The notes below the pieces were generated by a model. It was not told where the DNA came from and did not search any database. It worked only from the letters and a program-made list of their open reading frames with translations. This document shows positions 8,814-18,301 of a DNA stretch of 64,000 nt, piece after piece. Position 1 is the first letter of the stretch. The number at the start of each line of letters is the position of its first letter. A program made the translations under genes and the position numbers. This DNA is from JAAYXS01 sp964550375 (lineage in GTDB: Bacteria; Planctomycetota; Phycisphaerae; UBA1845; Fen-1342): the NCBI GenBank assembly GCA_964550375.1, contig CAZJYX010000019.1, positions 1 to 64,000 of the forward strand, given 5' to 3'.

Positions 8814-9914
8814 ATGAGCGACAGGCCCGGACGCAGGCGTGCGCCGGCGCGCAAAGCTGAGTTCGTCGCCCCGCCGGACCGTGCGCGCAGCAACCGATAT
8901 TATCGTTGGCTGATGCATCTGGGCTTGCCGCTGGGGGTGAGCGTGGCGGTGCACGTGGTGCTGTTTGCGCTGTTGGGGCTGAAGACCTGGGACGCGCTGG
9001 CGCAACGTGAGCATGAAGTGGGGGAATACGAGGCCGGGCTGGTCGAGCGGGTGGACGATGAGCAGGCGGAGGTGTTCCGTTGGGATGAGCGGGCGGATGA
9101 GCCGCTGCCGCTGGATGGGTCGCCGCGCGACCAGACGTCCTGGGTGGAAATGGGGGAGGGCGGTGGATTTGATGCGGGGGTGTTTGATTCGTCGGGGGGC
9201 GAAGGTGGGGGTGGCGCGGGCGGGCTTGAAGCTGGAGCGTTCGGGCTTGGCACGGGGCGGATGAGCCTGCTGGGGACCGGCGGCGGGGCGGCGGGCGTGG
9301 GGGCGGGCGGCTTTGGCAGCGGGGCGGCGGGGCGGGGCGGGGCGCGGCTGGCCGACATCTGGAGCGTACGGGTGCGGGCGGACCAGATCGTGTACGTGGT
9401 GGACTTCTCGGGCTCGATCATCGTCGCGGTTGACTTCCTGAAACGGGAATTGAAGCGCTCGGTAGGTCGCCTGGTGCCGGGCCAGATGTTCAACGTGATT
9501 GTCTTCTACAGCGAGGGCACCGGCGGTCAGGAACGCTTCAAGAGCGAGTCGTTCGCGGCGCAGCTCCAGCCGGCCACGGAGACGACGCGGCGGGCGTTCT
9601 TTTCCTGGTTGGATGAACAGGCGCCGCGCGGCGGCACGGAGCCGCTGCAATCCATGAAGCGGGCCTTGTCATTTGGGCCGGACGTGGTGTTCTTGTTCTC
9701 GGACGGCTACTTCGACGACGGCGTGGTGGACGCCATTGCCGTTGCCAACGAGGACGTTGGGGCCAGGATCGTTTGCCTGGTCTTCGACGAGGTATTGCTG
9801 CAGGACATGAGTTCGCTGCCGCGTGAGACCGCCGGCGCGCGGCGTATGCGGCAGATTGCTGAAGGCAATAACGGTGAGGTCAAGATCGTGACCGGGCGCG
9901 ACCTGCAATATTGA
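8814..9914 (+). CDS. TonB/TolA-like membrane protein with C-terminal vWA domain
   Basis: A 366-residue protein with three parts. Residues 1-35 are a basic cytoplasmic segment. Residues 37-56 form one transmembrane helix containing SVAVH (Ser43, His47), the SxxxH arrangement by which TonB and TolA couple to ExbB/ExbD or TolQ/TolR. Residues 60-180 form an acidic then very Gly-rich extracytoplasmic stalk. Residues 190-366 are a vWA domain with a complete MIDAS: Asp197-x-Ser199-x-Ser201, Thr275 and Asp297. It is the first gene of a tight cluster with an ExbB-like and two ExbD-like genes. I infer a force-transducing protein whose output domain is a metal-binding vWA fold instead of a TonB C-terminal domain. 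No characterised example is known to me. Confidence 0.8.
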   Translation: MSDRPGRRRAPARKAEFVAPPDRARSNRYYRWLMHLGLPLGVSVAVHVVLFALLGLKTWDALAQREHEVGEYEAGLVERVDDEQAEVFRWDERADEPLPLDGSPRDQTSWVEMGEGGGFDAGVFDSSGGEGGGGAGGLEAGAFGLGTGRMSLLGTGGGAAGVGAGGFGSGAAGRGGARLADIWSVRVRADQIVYVVDFSGSIIVAVDFLKRELKRSVGRLVPGQMFNVIVFYSEGTGGQERFKSESFAAQLQPATETTRRAFFSWLDEQAPRGGTEPLQSMKRALSFGPDVVFLFSDGYFDDGVVDAIAVANEDVGARIVCLVFDEVLLQDMSSLPRETAGARRMRQIAEGNNGEVKIVTGRDLQY

Positions 9915-9958
9915 GGCTGCGGGTCGGTCGCCGCGCGGCGTTGCCGGCAGGAGTGCAC

Positions 9959-10744
9959 ATGCGGAGAATCAGGCGAGCCGGTTTGATCGGGCTGGTCGTT
10001 GCGGCTGCGGGGCCGGTGACTTTGGCGTGGGGCCAGCCGGTGGAGGGCGGCGCGACACAGTCGATCCTCGATATTTTCTGGCAGGGCATCGAGCTGCCGA
10101 CCTACCTGATCGTGGCCGGGTCGGCGGCGGCCGTGGCGCTGGTAGTGGAGCATTTTCTGACGGTTCGCCGGGTGAGCATCTGCCCGGTTGAGCAGGTGCG
10201 GCGGGCGCGGACGAACATCGAGCGGCGGCGTTTCCGCGAGTGCCTCGACGAGATGAAAAAGAGCTCGACGTTCTTCGCCCGGGTCATGGCCGCGGCGCTG
10301 AAACACGCGCGGCATGGGTTCGACGCGATGCATGCGGCGGCTCTGGAGAAGTCCGGCGAGCTGAGCGGGCAGATGCATCGCAAGGTGGAGTACCTGAACA
10401 TCATGGGCAACCTCGGGCCGCTGCTGGGCCTGCTGGGCACGGTGTGGGGCATGATCGAGGCGTTCGGCGCGTTGGGGGCGGCCGGCGGGCAGGCGGGGGC
10501 CGGGGACCTGGCGACGGGAATCAGCAAGGCCTTGGTCAACACGCTGCTGGGGCTGGCGTTGGGCATTGTGGGGTTGGGCTTCTTCGGCGTGTGCCGGAAC
10601 CGCATCGAGTCGCTGACGGTCAGTGCCACGGTTGAGGCGTTGGACTTGTTGGAGTACTTCCGGGCGGCGCCCGGTGCCAGCCGGGCTGCTGAGCAGCGGG
10701 ACGGGTCGGCGCCCGTGGAGACCGCGCCGCGGGAGCCGGCCTGA
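9959..10744 (+). CDS. ExbB/TolQ/MotA-type proton channel subunit
   Basis: A 261-residue membrane protein. The ATG at 9959 has GCAGGAG seven bases upstream and gives a cleavable signal peptide, often found on planctomycete ExbB proteins. A TTG at 9911, overlapping the previous stop, is the alternative start. A first helix at about 45-65 precedes a cytoplasmic domain. The conserved channel segments then follow: NLGPLLGLLGTVWGMIEAF, and NTLLGLALGIVGLGFF near the end. With its ExbD partners it would form the proton-driven stator that moves a TonB-like partner, here most likely the vWA protein just upstream. Confidence 0.9.
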   Translation: MRRIRRAGLIGLVVAAAGPVTLAWGQPVEGGATQSILDIFWQGIELPTYLIVAGSAAAVALVVEHFLTVRRVSICPVEQVRRARTNIERRRFRECLDEMKKSSTFFARVMAAALKHARHGFDAMHAAALEKSGELSGQMHRKVEYLNIMGNLGPLLGLLGTVWGMIEAFGALGAAGGQAGAGDLATGISKALVNTLLGLALGIVGLGFFGVCRNRIESLTVSATVEALDLLEYFRAAPGASRAAEQRDGSAPVETAPREPA

Positions 10745-11238
10745 TGTTTCGTCCGCCCGCACCAGCCAGCATGACCCTCAACCTGGCGCCGATGGTCGAT
10801 GTGCTGATGTGCCTGATCGTGTTCTTCCTGCTGGCGAGCAAGCTGGTCAGTGCCGAACACTATCCGGTCAACCTGCCGTGGGCGGTAGCGGCGCGCGAAG
10901 TGCCGAGCCAGGAGTTGGGCGATCGGGTGACGATTAACGTGCGGCCGTCGGCGGACGGTCGCGCCGACCGGGTGGAATACGTGGTCAGCGATTGGGACGG
11001 GCAGCAGATCATCGAGCGGCTGCTGGCACCGGAGGATATCGAGGCGCTGCTGCGGGCGCGAGCCGGGCGGGCGGGGCGCGGCGAGGAGCTGCGCTGCGTG
11101 GTGCGGGCGGACCGGGACGTTCAGTATCAGCATGTCGAGCTGGTGCTGCGGGCCTGCGGGCGCGCCCGGATTGCCAAGATTGTGCTTGCCGCCAACAAGG
11201 GGGCGGCGCCGGCGCGGCCGGATGGGGGTGAGGAATGA
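10744..11238 (+). CDS. ExbD/TolR-like protein, first copy
   Basis: A 164-residue protein with one N-terminal transmembrane helix (about 13-35) and a periplasmic domain. The helix begins NLAPMVDVLM, where Asp19 matches the proton-carrying aspartate of ExbD and TolR. The start codon overlaps the exbB-like stop (TGATG), indicating translational coupling. The periplasmic part is longer than usual because of an inserted loop around 65-100. It probably pairs with the second ExbD, since stators of this family contain an ExbD/TolR dimer. Confidence 0.88.
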   Translation: MFRPPAPASMTLNLAPMVDVLMCLIVFFLLASKLVSAEHYPVNLPWAVAAREVPSQELGDRVTINVRPSADGRADRVEYVVSDWDGQQIIERLLAPEDIEALLRARAGRAGRGEELRCVVRADRDVQYQHVELVLRACGRARIAKIVLAANKGAAPARPDGGEE

Positions 11239-11699
11239 AGCGGGCCGCGTCGTCGCGTGAGACGGTTCCGAACCTGGCGCCGATGGTCGATGTGATCATG
11301 GTGCTGCTGGTGTTCTTTCTGCTGGGTGCGTCGCTGGACTTGGTGACACAGGGGGTCTTGCAGGCGGAGCTTGATCCGCGCAGCGGGCCCGGGCCGGGCG
11401 CGGCGGTGGAGATTGTCGCGCAGGTGCGCATCGCGCTGGAGGACGTCGGCGACGGTGCGGGGGCGAAGATTTACGTCATGGAGCGGGCGCTGGCGGACAA
11501 CACGTTTGAGGGACTGCGGGCGTTCCTGGTGCAGCGGCGTGAAGCGGGGGCCGATCCGGACAACATGGTGGTGGTGGGGGCGGAGACGACGGTGCGGTGG
11601 CGCTACGTGGTCAAGGCGATGGACGCGGCGTTGCAGGCCGGTTTTCGCAACGTGCAGTTCGCGGTGAGCTTCGGCGGCCCGGCCGACGGGGACACGTAG
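11235..11699 (+). CDS. ExbD/TolR-like protein, second copy
   Basis: A 154-residue paralogue of the preceding gene, overlapping it by four bases (ATGA). The N-terminal helix begins NLAPMVDVIM with Asp19 at the same position. The periplasmic domain contains the usual alternation of strands and an ETTVRWRYVVKAMDAALQAG-type helix near the C-terminus, as in ExbD. The two ExbD copies have clearly diverged outside the first helix, so a heterodimer is possible. The downstream TPR protein begins 28 bases later. Confidence 0.88.
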   Translation: MKRAASSRETVPNLAPMVDVIMVLLVFFLLGASLDLVTQGVLQAELDPRSGPGPGAAVEIVAQVRIALEDVGDGAGAKIYVMERALADNTFEGLRAFLVQRREAGADPDNMVVVGAETTVRWRYVVKAMDAALQAGFRNVQFAVSFGGPADGDT

Positions 11700-11727
11700 C
11701 GGGCCGGCGTGTTAGAATCCGGCCGTC

Positions 11728-14466
11728 ATGAGTGGAAGATTGCTGACGGTTTGCGGGGGACTGCTGTGGCTGACGCTGGCGGCCGCGGCGCAGGACTCAT
11801 TGGATGACTGGCCGCCGGACATCGCCCGGGCGGTGCGCGGCGGGATGGTGGAGGTGCTCGAAGCGCGCTTCGCCGACAGCCAGAGCCCCGCCGAGTTGCA
11901 CGTGATTGCGCGAGCGCACGTGAGCAAGGCGCGTCAGCAGCGCGCCGCCGGGGAGCGCGAGCGCGCTTTCACGACCGCGACGGCGTGGTATCAGAAGTGG
12001 ATTGGAGCGCTGTCGGCTGCGGCCCAGGCTGATCCGTCGATTGCGGCGCACGTGCCGGTGGCCGCCGCGCGTGTCGAGCTGGCGGGGATGCTGGTTGGGG
12101 AGCGGGGCGCGGGCGAACTGGACCGGTTCGAGGTGACCGCCGGACGGCAGGGCGATCGGCAGATGTTGCGCGAGGTCATGGCGGCCGCGTGTGCCGAGTA
12201 TGACGCCGCAGGGGCGACGATCGACCCGCTGTATGCGCAGCTCCGGGAGCGCGAGGACGAGCTGCTGGTGTTGGGTGTTTATGACGCAGTTGTGCGGCTC
12301 AAGCACGAGATCAGCCTCAACCACGGTTGGGCGGAGTACTGGCTGGGAGTGCTGACGGCGGATGATGCGGTGCGGCGTGCGCACTTGTTGCAGGCGGCCG
12401 AGAGTCGCATTCAGGAGGTGCTGAACTCGCGGCGGGCCGGCGGGTTGACCCCGCGCGGCCTGCTGGGGCTGGGGCTGGTGCAGCGCGAGCGGCAGCGTTG
12501 GGAGGAGGCCGAGCGCTGCTTCCGCGGGGTGATGGATAGCAGTCCGGCCGCTGGATTGGCGGTGCAGGCGCGCTACGAGCTGGCCCGCTGTCATGTGGCT
12601 GCCGGCAAGTTTGATGAAGCCCGGGCCGTGTTGCGACCGCTGCTTGAGAAGGACGTGGATGCCGAGTCGGCGGATGAGCAGAGCGCGCGTTTCTATCTCA
12701 ACCTGGCGCGGCTGTGGGACGCCAACAGCTACCTGGTCGAGGCGGATGTGCTGCGGGCGCGGGCCGGCGCGAGCGGCGTCGGGCAGACGCTGCTGCGCGA
12801 CGCCGAACGAACGCGCGCCCAGGGCCTGGCGAAGCTGAATCGCCTGGCGGCAGAGGGGGGGCCGTGGCCGGCCGTGGTGCAGCTTTACGTGGTGGGGGCG
12901 GTCGACGAGCGGTCTGAGCTTGCGCGGCTTGCGCCGCTGGAATTGCTTTATGCGGCTCGAGATTTGGGTGAGCGCGGGGACCACGCCGGGGCTCGCCAGC
13001 GGCTGGTTGAGGCCGCCGGCCGGCCCGAGTTCCAGCGGCCGCCGTCCGAGCGGACGCCGGAGCAGAGCCAGGTTGGCGGGCAGATTTTGATGGAATTGGG
13101 GCGGTGCTGCTACCGGGTGGGCGACCAGCGTGCTGCGGCGGCGGCATTTGCGCGGCTGGCCACGGAGTACACCGGGCACGAGCATGCCGCTGAGGCGGCG
13201 ACGCTGGCGTACCAGCTTTGGGGGCAGGCGGCGACGACGAGCGGACAGTCGCAGGACTACGAGCAGTTGTGCGCGGCGCTGCTGAGCTTGCTGCAGCGCT
13301 TCCCGGAGCACCCGCGGCGGGCGGAGGCGGCTTGGCTGCTGCCGCAGGCGCTGCAGGCGGCTGGTCGCTGTGCCGAAGCGGGCCGCGAGTTCGCCAAGGT
13401 TTCGCGTGATGATGCGCACTGGGAGGAGGCGCAGTTTCGGCGCGGCGTGTGTCGGCGGCTGGCGCTCGAAGCGCAGCGGGCGTTGCTGGGGGCGGCGGAG
13501 ACACGGGCGGATGGGCGGCTGGTGGCGGACGAGTTGCTGGCGTATGCGCAGGGGGCCATGGCGCGGGCGGATGAGCAGTCGCCGACTGAGGCGGTGCGGG
13601 TGCGAGGCTGGGCGGCGGAAGCGCGCATCAGCGCGGCGGAGATGTTGGCCGAGCCGGGATTGGCGGCGTTTGAGGCGGCGTTGGCGGCGGTTGCGGACTT
13701 CGAGCAGTCGCATGGCGATAGTCCGCTGATGGGGCGTGTGCTGGCAGTGCGCATCCGGGCGCAGCTTGGGTTGGGGCGCTTCGAGGCGGCTGCGGTGGAA
13801 ATCGGTCGGTATCTGGAGGTTGTGCCGGTCGAGGAGGCCGGGGCTTTGTTGCCGGAACTGACGCGGGGCTTGCAGGAGGAGGTTCGGCGGCTGGAGGAGG
13901 TGGGGGAGGCTGGGGCGGCGCGCGAGCTGGCCGGGATGGCGGCGAACGCGTTCGCGCGGTTGGAGGAATGGTTGCGGAGCGACCCGGGGCGGGCGGGTGG
14001 CGTGGCGGAAGCAGCGTTCGGCCGAGCACAGGTGCTTTACGCTGCGGGGGAGTTGGAGGCGGCGCGGCGGGTCGCGGCCGAGTTGTGCGCGCAGGAGCCG
14101 CGGAATGGCAACTACCGGCGGCTATTGGCGCAGATTCTGACGTCAGAGCTCGGTGAATCGGCGAGCGCTGCGGAGGTGCGGCGGGCGCAGGAAGCGTGGG
14201 GGGAATTGCTGAAGGACGCGCGGTTGCGGGAGCGTTCGCCGGAGCGGTTTTGGGAAGCGCGCTGCCACTGGCTGGCGCTGCTGCTGCGGGCCGGGCAGGC
14301 GGCTGACGTGGCGCACGCGATCGCGCAGGAGCGCATCTGGTACCCGGAACTGGGCGGCGCGCCGTGGCGGGAGAAGCTGCTGGCGCTGGAAGAGGCGGCC
14401 AGGTCGCAGGCCGGTGCCGATATGGGCGGGGCGGCCGCGACGAAGCGGGCCGACGCGGCGCCGTAG
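11728..14466 (+). CDS. Exported TPR-repeat protein of the vWA-ExbBD cluster
   Basis: A 912-residue protein with an N-terminal signal peptide (hydrophobic 5-20, AAAAQD cleavage region). The rest is almost entirely alpha-helical, with many degenerate tetratricopeptide repeats of the form A-x(2)-Y-x-L-A-x-(C/L) and G-x(3)-A-x-R. No catalytic motif is seen. It is the last gene of the cluster starting at 8814, separated from the second exbD by only 28 bases. A large periplasmic TPR scaffold fits a role as the partner that an energised TonB-like protein would act on or organise. The convergent mutase gene ends 12 bases after its stop. Confidence 0.8.
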   Translation: MSGRLLTVCGGLLWLTLAAAAQDSLDDWPPDIARAVRGGMVEVLEARFADSQSPAELHVIARAHVSKARQQRAAGERERAFTTATAWYQKWIGALSAAAQADPSIAAHVPVAAARVELAGMLVGERGAGELDRFEVTAGRQGDRQMLREVMAAACAEYDAAGATIDPLYAQLREREDELLVLGVYDAVVRLKHEISLNHGWAEYWLGVLTADDAVRRAHLLQAAESRIQEVLNSRRAGGLTPRGLLGLGLVQRERQRWEEAERCFRGVMDSSPAAGLAVQARYELARCHVAAGKFDEARAVLRPLLEKDVDAESADEQSARFYLNLARLWDANSYLVEADVLRARAGASGVGQTLLRDAERTRAQGLAKLNRLAAEGGPWPAVVQLYVVGAVDERSELARLAPLELLYAARDLGERGDHAGARQRLVEAAGRPEFQRPPSERTPEQSQVGGQILMELGRCCYRVGDQRAAAAAFARLATEYTGHEHAAEAATLAYQLWGQAATTSGQSQDYEQLCAALLSLLQRFPEHPRRAEAAWLLPQALQAAGRCAEAGREFAKVSRDDAHWEEAQFRRGVCRRLALEAQRALLGAAETRADGRLVADELLAYAQGAMARADEQSPTEAVRVRGWAAEARISAAEMLAEPGLAAFEAALAAVADFEQSHGDSPLMGRVLAVRIRAQLGLGRFEAAAVEIGRYLEVVPVEEAGALLPELTRGLQEEVRRLEEVGEAGAARELAGMAANAFARLEEWLRSDPGRAGGVAEAAFGRAQVLYAAGELEAARRVAAELCAQEPRNGNYRRLLAQILTSELGESASAAEVRRAQEAWGELLKDARLRERSPERFWEARCHWLALLLRAGQAADVAHAIAQERIWYPELGGAPWREKLLALEEAARSQAGADMGGAAATKRADAAP

Positions 14467-14478
14467 CGCGTTCGTTGG

Positions 14479-16158
<1,680 letters not shown>

Positions 16159-16395
16159 GCTTTAACTCTCCTGCCACAGGATGCTTACGACTCGGAGGGG
16201 CAGCGCTTCCGCCGGAGTCGGTAGCAGTGATACTACTGGCTATTCTAGCAGATTCCGGCCGCGACGGGGAGATTGGTGCGCGGCCCGCGTGGGCGCGGTC
16301 AGTAACGGCCGGTGGGTCGGGCTTGGCAGGCAGCCGCGTGGCGCTGACCGATGACGCCGGGGCGCATGTGGCGCAAGTGCCGCTGGGGCAGTTTC

Positions 16396-17286
16396 TTACG
16401 GCTGCGGGGCGAAGCGGGGATCATGACTGTTGCCGCGCGGGCGCAGCGTGCGGTTTTTGACGATTTGCCAGAGTGTCGGGCCGGGCGGTCCGGGGACGAA
16501 CTCCGTCACGAGAAGTGAAACATCATCGTGGGCGAGGTTTTCATCGCGCGCGTGTTGGCGGACCGCGGCGACGATACCGTTGACGAGTTTGTGGGGGTCG
16601 GTCGAAGCGTTCTCGTTGAGGAGTTGTTCCAGGCGGTCCGAGCCGAAGTGCACGCGGTCCGGACCGTGGGCCTCCAAGACGCCGTCGGTGACGAGCAGTA
16701 GCCGGTCGCCATGCTGGACTTTGACGGTCTTGCGCGTGAAGCGGGTGGTGCCGTCAGCGGCGAGGGGCAGATCCGCGAGGCCGCGCTGCGGGTGCTCGGT
16801 GGGGAGGGGCTGCCAGCGGGCGACGGCGTGGCTGTAGAACCAGGCGGGCGGGTGGCCGGCGTAGCTGATCGACAGGCGGTGCCAGGGTGGGAAGTACGTG
16901 GCGATTGCCGCAGTGGTCAGAGCATCGAGGCCGATTTCCATCAGGCGGCGATTCAGCTTCTTCAGCACGGTGCGCTGGTCGAACCAGTTCATGTGGCTGC
17001 TGAGCAGGCCGTGGATCTCGGTGCTGACGGTGGCGACCGCCGCGCCGTGGCCGGCAACATCCGCGAGGCAGATGCGCGAGATGAGCCCGGAGCTGCAAAC
17101 GGAGAGGTAGTGTATGTCGCCGCCGCGGCCGCCGGCGCAGGGTTGGGAGAAGATGTGGCCGCGCACGCCTGGCAGCTCGATGGGGGTGTCAATCGGACGG
17201 TTGCCGCCCCACACCTCGGTGCAGACGAGGCGTAGCGCCTCCTCAGACTGGGCGGACTGCGGAACGTAGTCGTGGCGGTCAACCAC
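16396..17286 (-). CDS. SpoIIE/RsbU-type PP2C serine phosphatase
   Basis: A 296-residue protein consisting of a single SpoIIE-type PP2C domain without an obvious sensor domain. The metal-binding aspartates lie in AGGRGGD (near 52-57), CLADVAGHG, LVTDGV and HDDVSLLV, in the usual order. The SYAGHPP motif is also present. Such enzymes dephosphorylate anti-anti-sigma proteins (STAS) in partner-switching control of sigma factors, though no STAS or anti-sigma kinase gene is adjacent. The start is GTG at 17286 with GAGGAG upstream. A second phosphatase of this class with FHA and GAF domains lies at 24716-26365. Confidence 0.9.
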   Translation of the reverse strand: MVDRHDYVPQSAQSEEALRLVCTEVWGGNRPIDTPIELPGVRGHIFSQPCAGGRGGDIHYLSVCSSGLISRICLADVAGHGAAVATVSTEIHGLLSSHMNWFDQRTVLKKLNRRLMEIGLDALTTAAIATYFPPWHRLSISYAGHPPAWFYSHAVARWQPLPTEHPQRGLADLPLAADGTTRFTRKTVKVQHGDRLLLVTDGVLEAHGPDRVHFGSDRLEQLLNENASTDPHKLVNGIVAAVRQHARDENLAHDDVSLLVTEFVPGPPGPTLWQIVKNRTLRPRGNSHDPRFAPQP

Positions 17287-17468
17287 TCAAGGTACTCCTC
17301 AACAGCTTGATTGTAGTGCATGTGCGCGGGCTGGTGGTGCATTTCCGGCCGTGTTGCGGGGGATTGCGCGGTGGTTGGATTTCGCCGTCGCCGGGGTTTG
17401 GTAAGATCGTGCCGACGGTGTTCTGATTCCCGGGGAGTGGCGCTGGCAGTCGGAGGTTTGCAGCGAGG

Positions 17469-17933
17469 ATGCCGGTTGTGCGGCCGACGATACCCGAAGA
17501 TGTTCCGAGTATCCTGGCGCTGATCAACGGGGTATTCGCGGAGTACTGCTGCGTGCTGAATGTTGCGGAAGACACGCATCTGCTCGCGCCAGGGCCGTTC
17601 TTTCGGACGGGCGGTGGCGAATTCTGGGTGGTGGCGGACGACGGGCGCGTACTGGCGACAGTAGCCGTGCTGCTGCATTCGGACGCGGCCGAGTTGAAGT
17701 GCCTGTACGTGCACCCGGCGCTGCGACGACAGGGCTGGGGGCGCCGGTTGTGCGAGTTGGCGATGAATCATGCCCGGCAAGCGGGGCGGACCGCCATGAT
17801 GCTGTGGACGGACACGCGGTTTGCGGGCGCGCAGCGGCTCTATGAGGGCTTGGGCTTTGTGCGTTGCGGCGAGCGCGAGCTCCACGATTCGAACAATACC
17901 CGCGAGTTCGGCTACGAGCGCATGCTTGGGTGA
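17469..17933 (+). CDS. GNAT-family N-acetyltransferase
   Basis: A 154-residue GNAT domain protein. The acetyl-CoA pyrophosphate-binding motif A is clear: LKCLYVHPALRRQGWGRRL, with the R-x-x-G-x-G core. Motif B appears as ARRLYEGLGF-like residues AQRLYEGLGF near 120-130. It probably acetylates a small amine or protein N-terminus; the substrate cannot be told from sequence. It is transcribed away from the phosphatase gene and followed by a 368-bp gap that contains a structured RNA candidate. Confidence 0.85.
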   Translation: MPVVRPTIPEDVPSILALINGVFAEYCCVLNVAEDTHLLAPGPFFRTGGGEFWVVADDGRVLATVAVLLHSDAAELKCLYVHPALRRQGWGRRLCELAMNHARQAGRTAMMLWTDTRFAGAQRLYEGLGFVRCGERELHDSNNTREFGYERMLG

Positions 17934-18029
17934 CGGGCGTTGGGTTGCGGCCACGTTCTGGACGTTGGGCGGCGCCCCGGGGTGTGGGGACAGTATGAGG
18001 ACGCGTAGAATGTCAGCGAAGGTCACGTG

Positions 18030-18152
18030 AACCGGGTGACCAGCGACTGCGGGGCTCGGTCCCGTGTAACGGGAGGTTCCGCATCGGGAACCAGCCGGGC
18101 CCGAAGGGCGCCGGCGCGGCAGCCTTGGTGACTCCGCCCCGATCCACCGGTT
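18030..18152 (+). ncRNA. Candidate structured RNA upstream of murJ
   Basis: The 368-bp space 17934-18301 has no convincing gene. Within it, 18030-18038 can pair with 18145-18152 (AACCGG...CCGGTT), and 18050-18055 with 18136-18141 (CGGGGC/GCCCCG). Inside lie three consecutive hairpins. The first is TCCCGT-GTA-ACGGGA (18060-18074). The second is GGTTCC with GGAACC (18075-18092). The third is CCGG-GCCC-GAA-GGGC-CCGG with one bulged G (18095-18114). I recognise no known class. The element ends about 150 bases before murJ and could be a leader element or an independent RNA. Strand is uncertain. Confidence 0.4.
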
Positions 18153-18301
18153 GTCGCGCCGCGCCTTGGTTTGTTGGCGATAGTCGCCGGGGGCGGTTTG
18201 TCCACTTGCCGGTAGGCGGGGCGTCGGGTTTGCCTCAGCGGTAGTTCCGTGCCGTGGTCGGCTCGTGGTACCCCACCGGCCGGACGGATATCATCCCGGG
18301 C

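Noticed and set aside
8118..9650. 510-codon leftward open frame
   Set aside because: It runs opposite lgt, DUF1844 and the vWA gene, all with clear domains; composition is typical of an antisense shadow.
11797..13713. 638-codon leftward open frame
   Set aside because: It is opposite the exported TPR protein, which has a signal peptide and repeats; the leftward product is Arg/Gln-rich noise.
18050..18140. Signal recognition particle RNA resemblance (GGTCCC, AACGGGA, GAACC and GGCAGCC words in SRP-like order)
   Set aside because: The diagnostic helix 8 with its GGAA loop and asymmetric internal loop is absent; the matching region forms an ordinary perfect hairpin instead.
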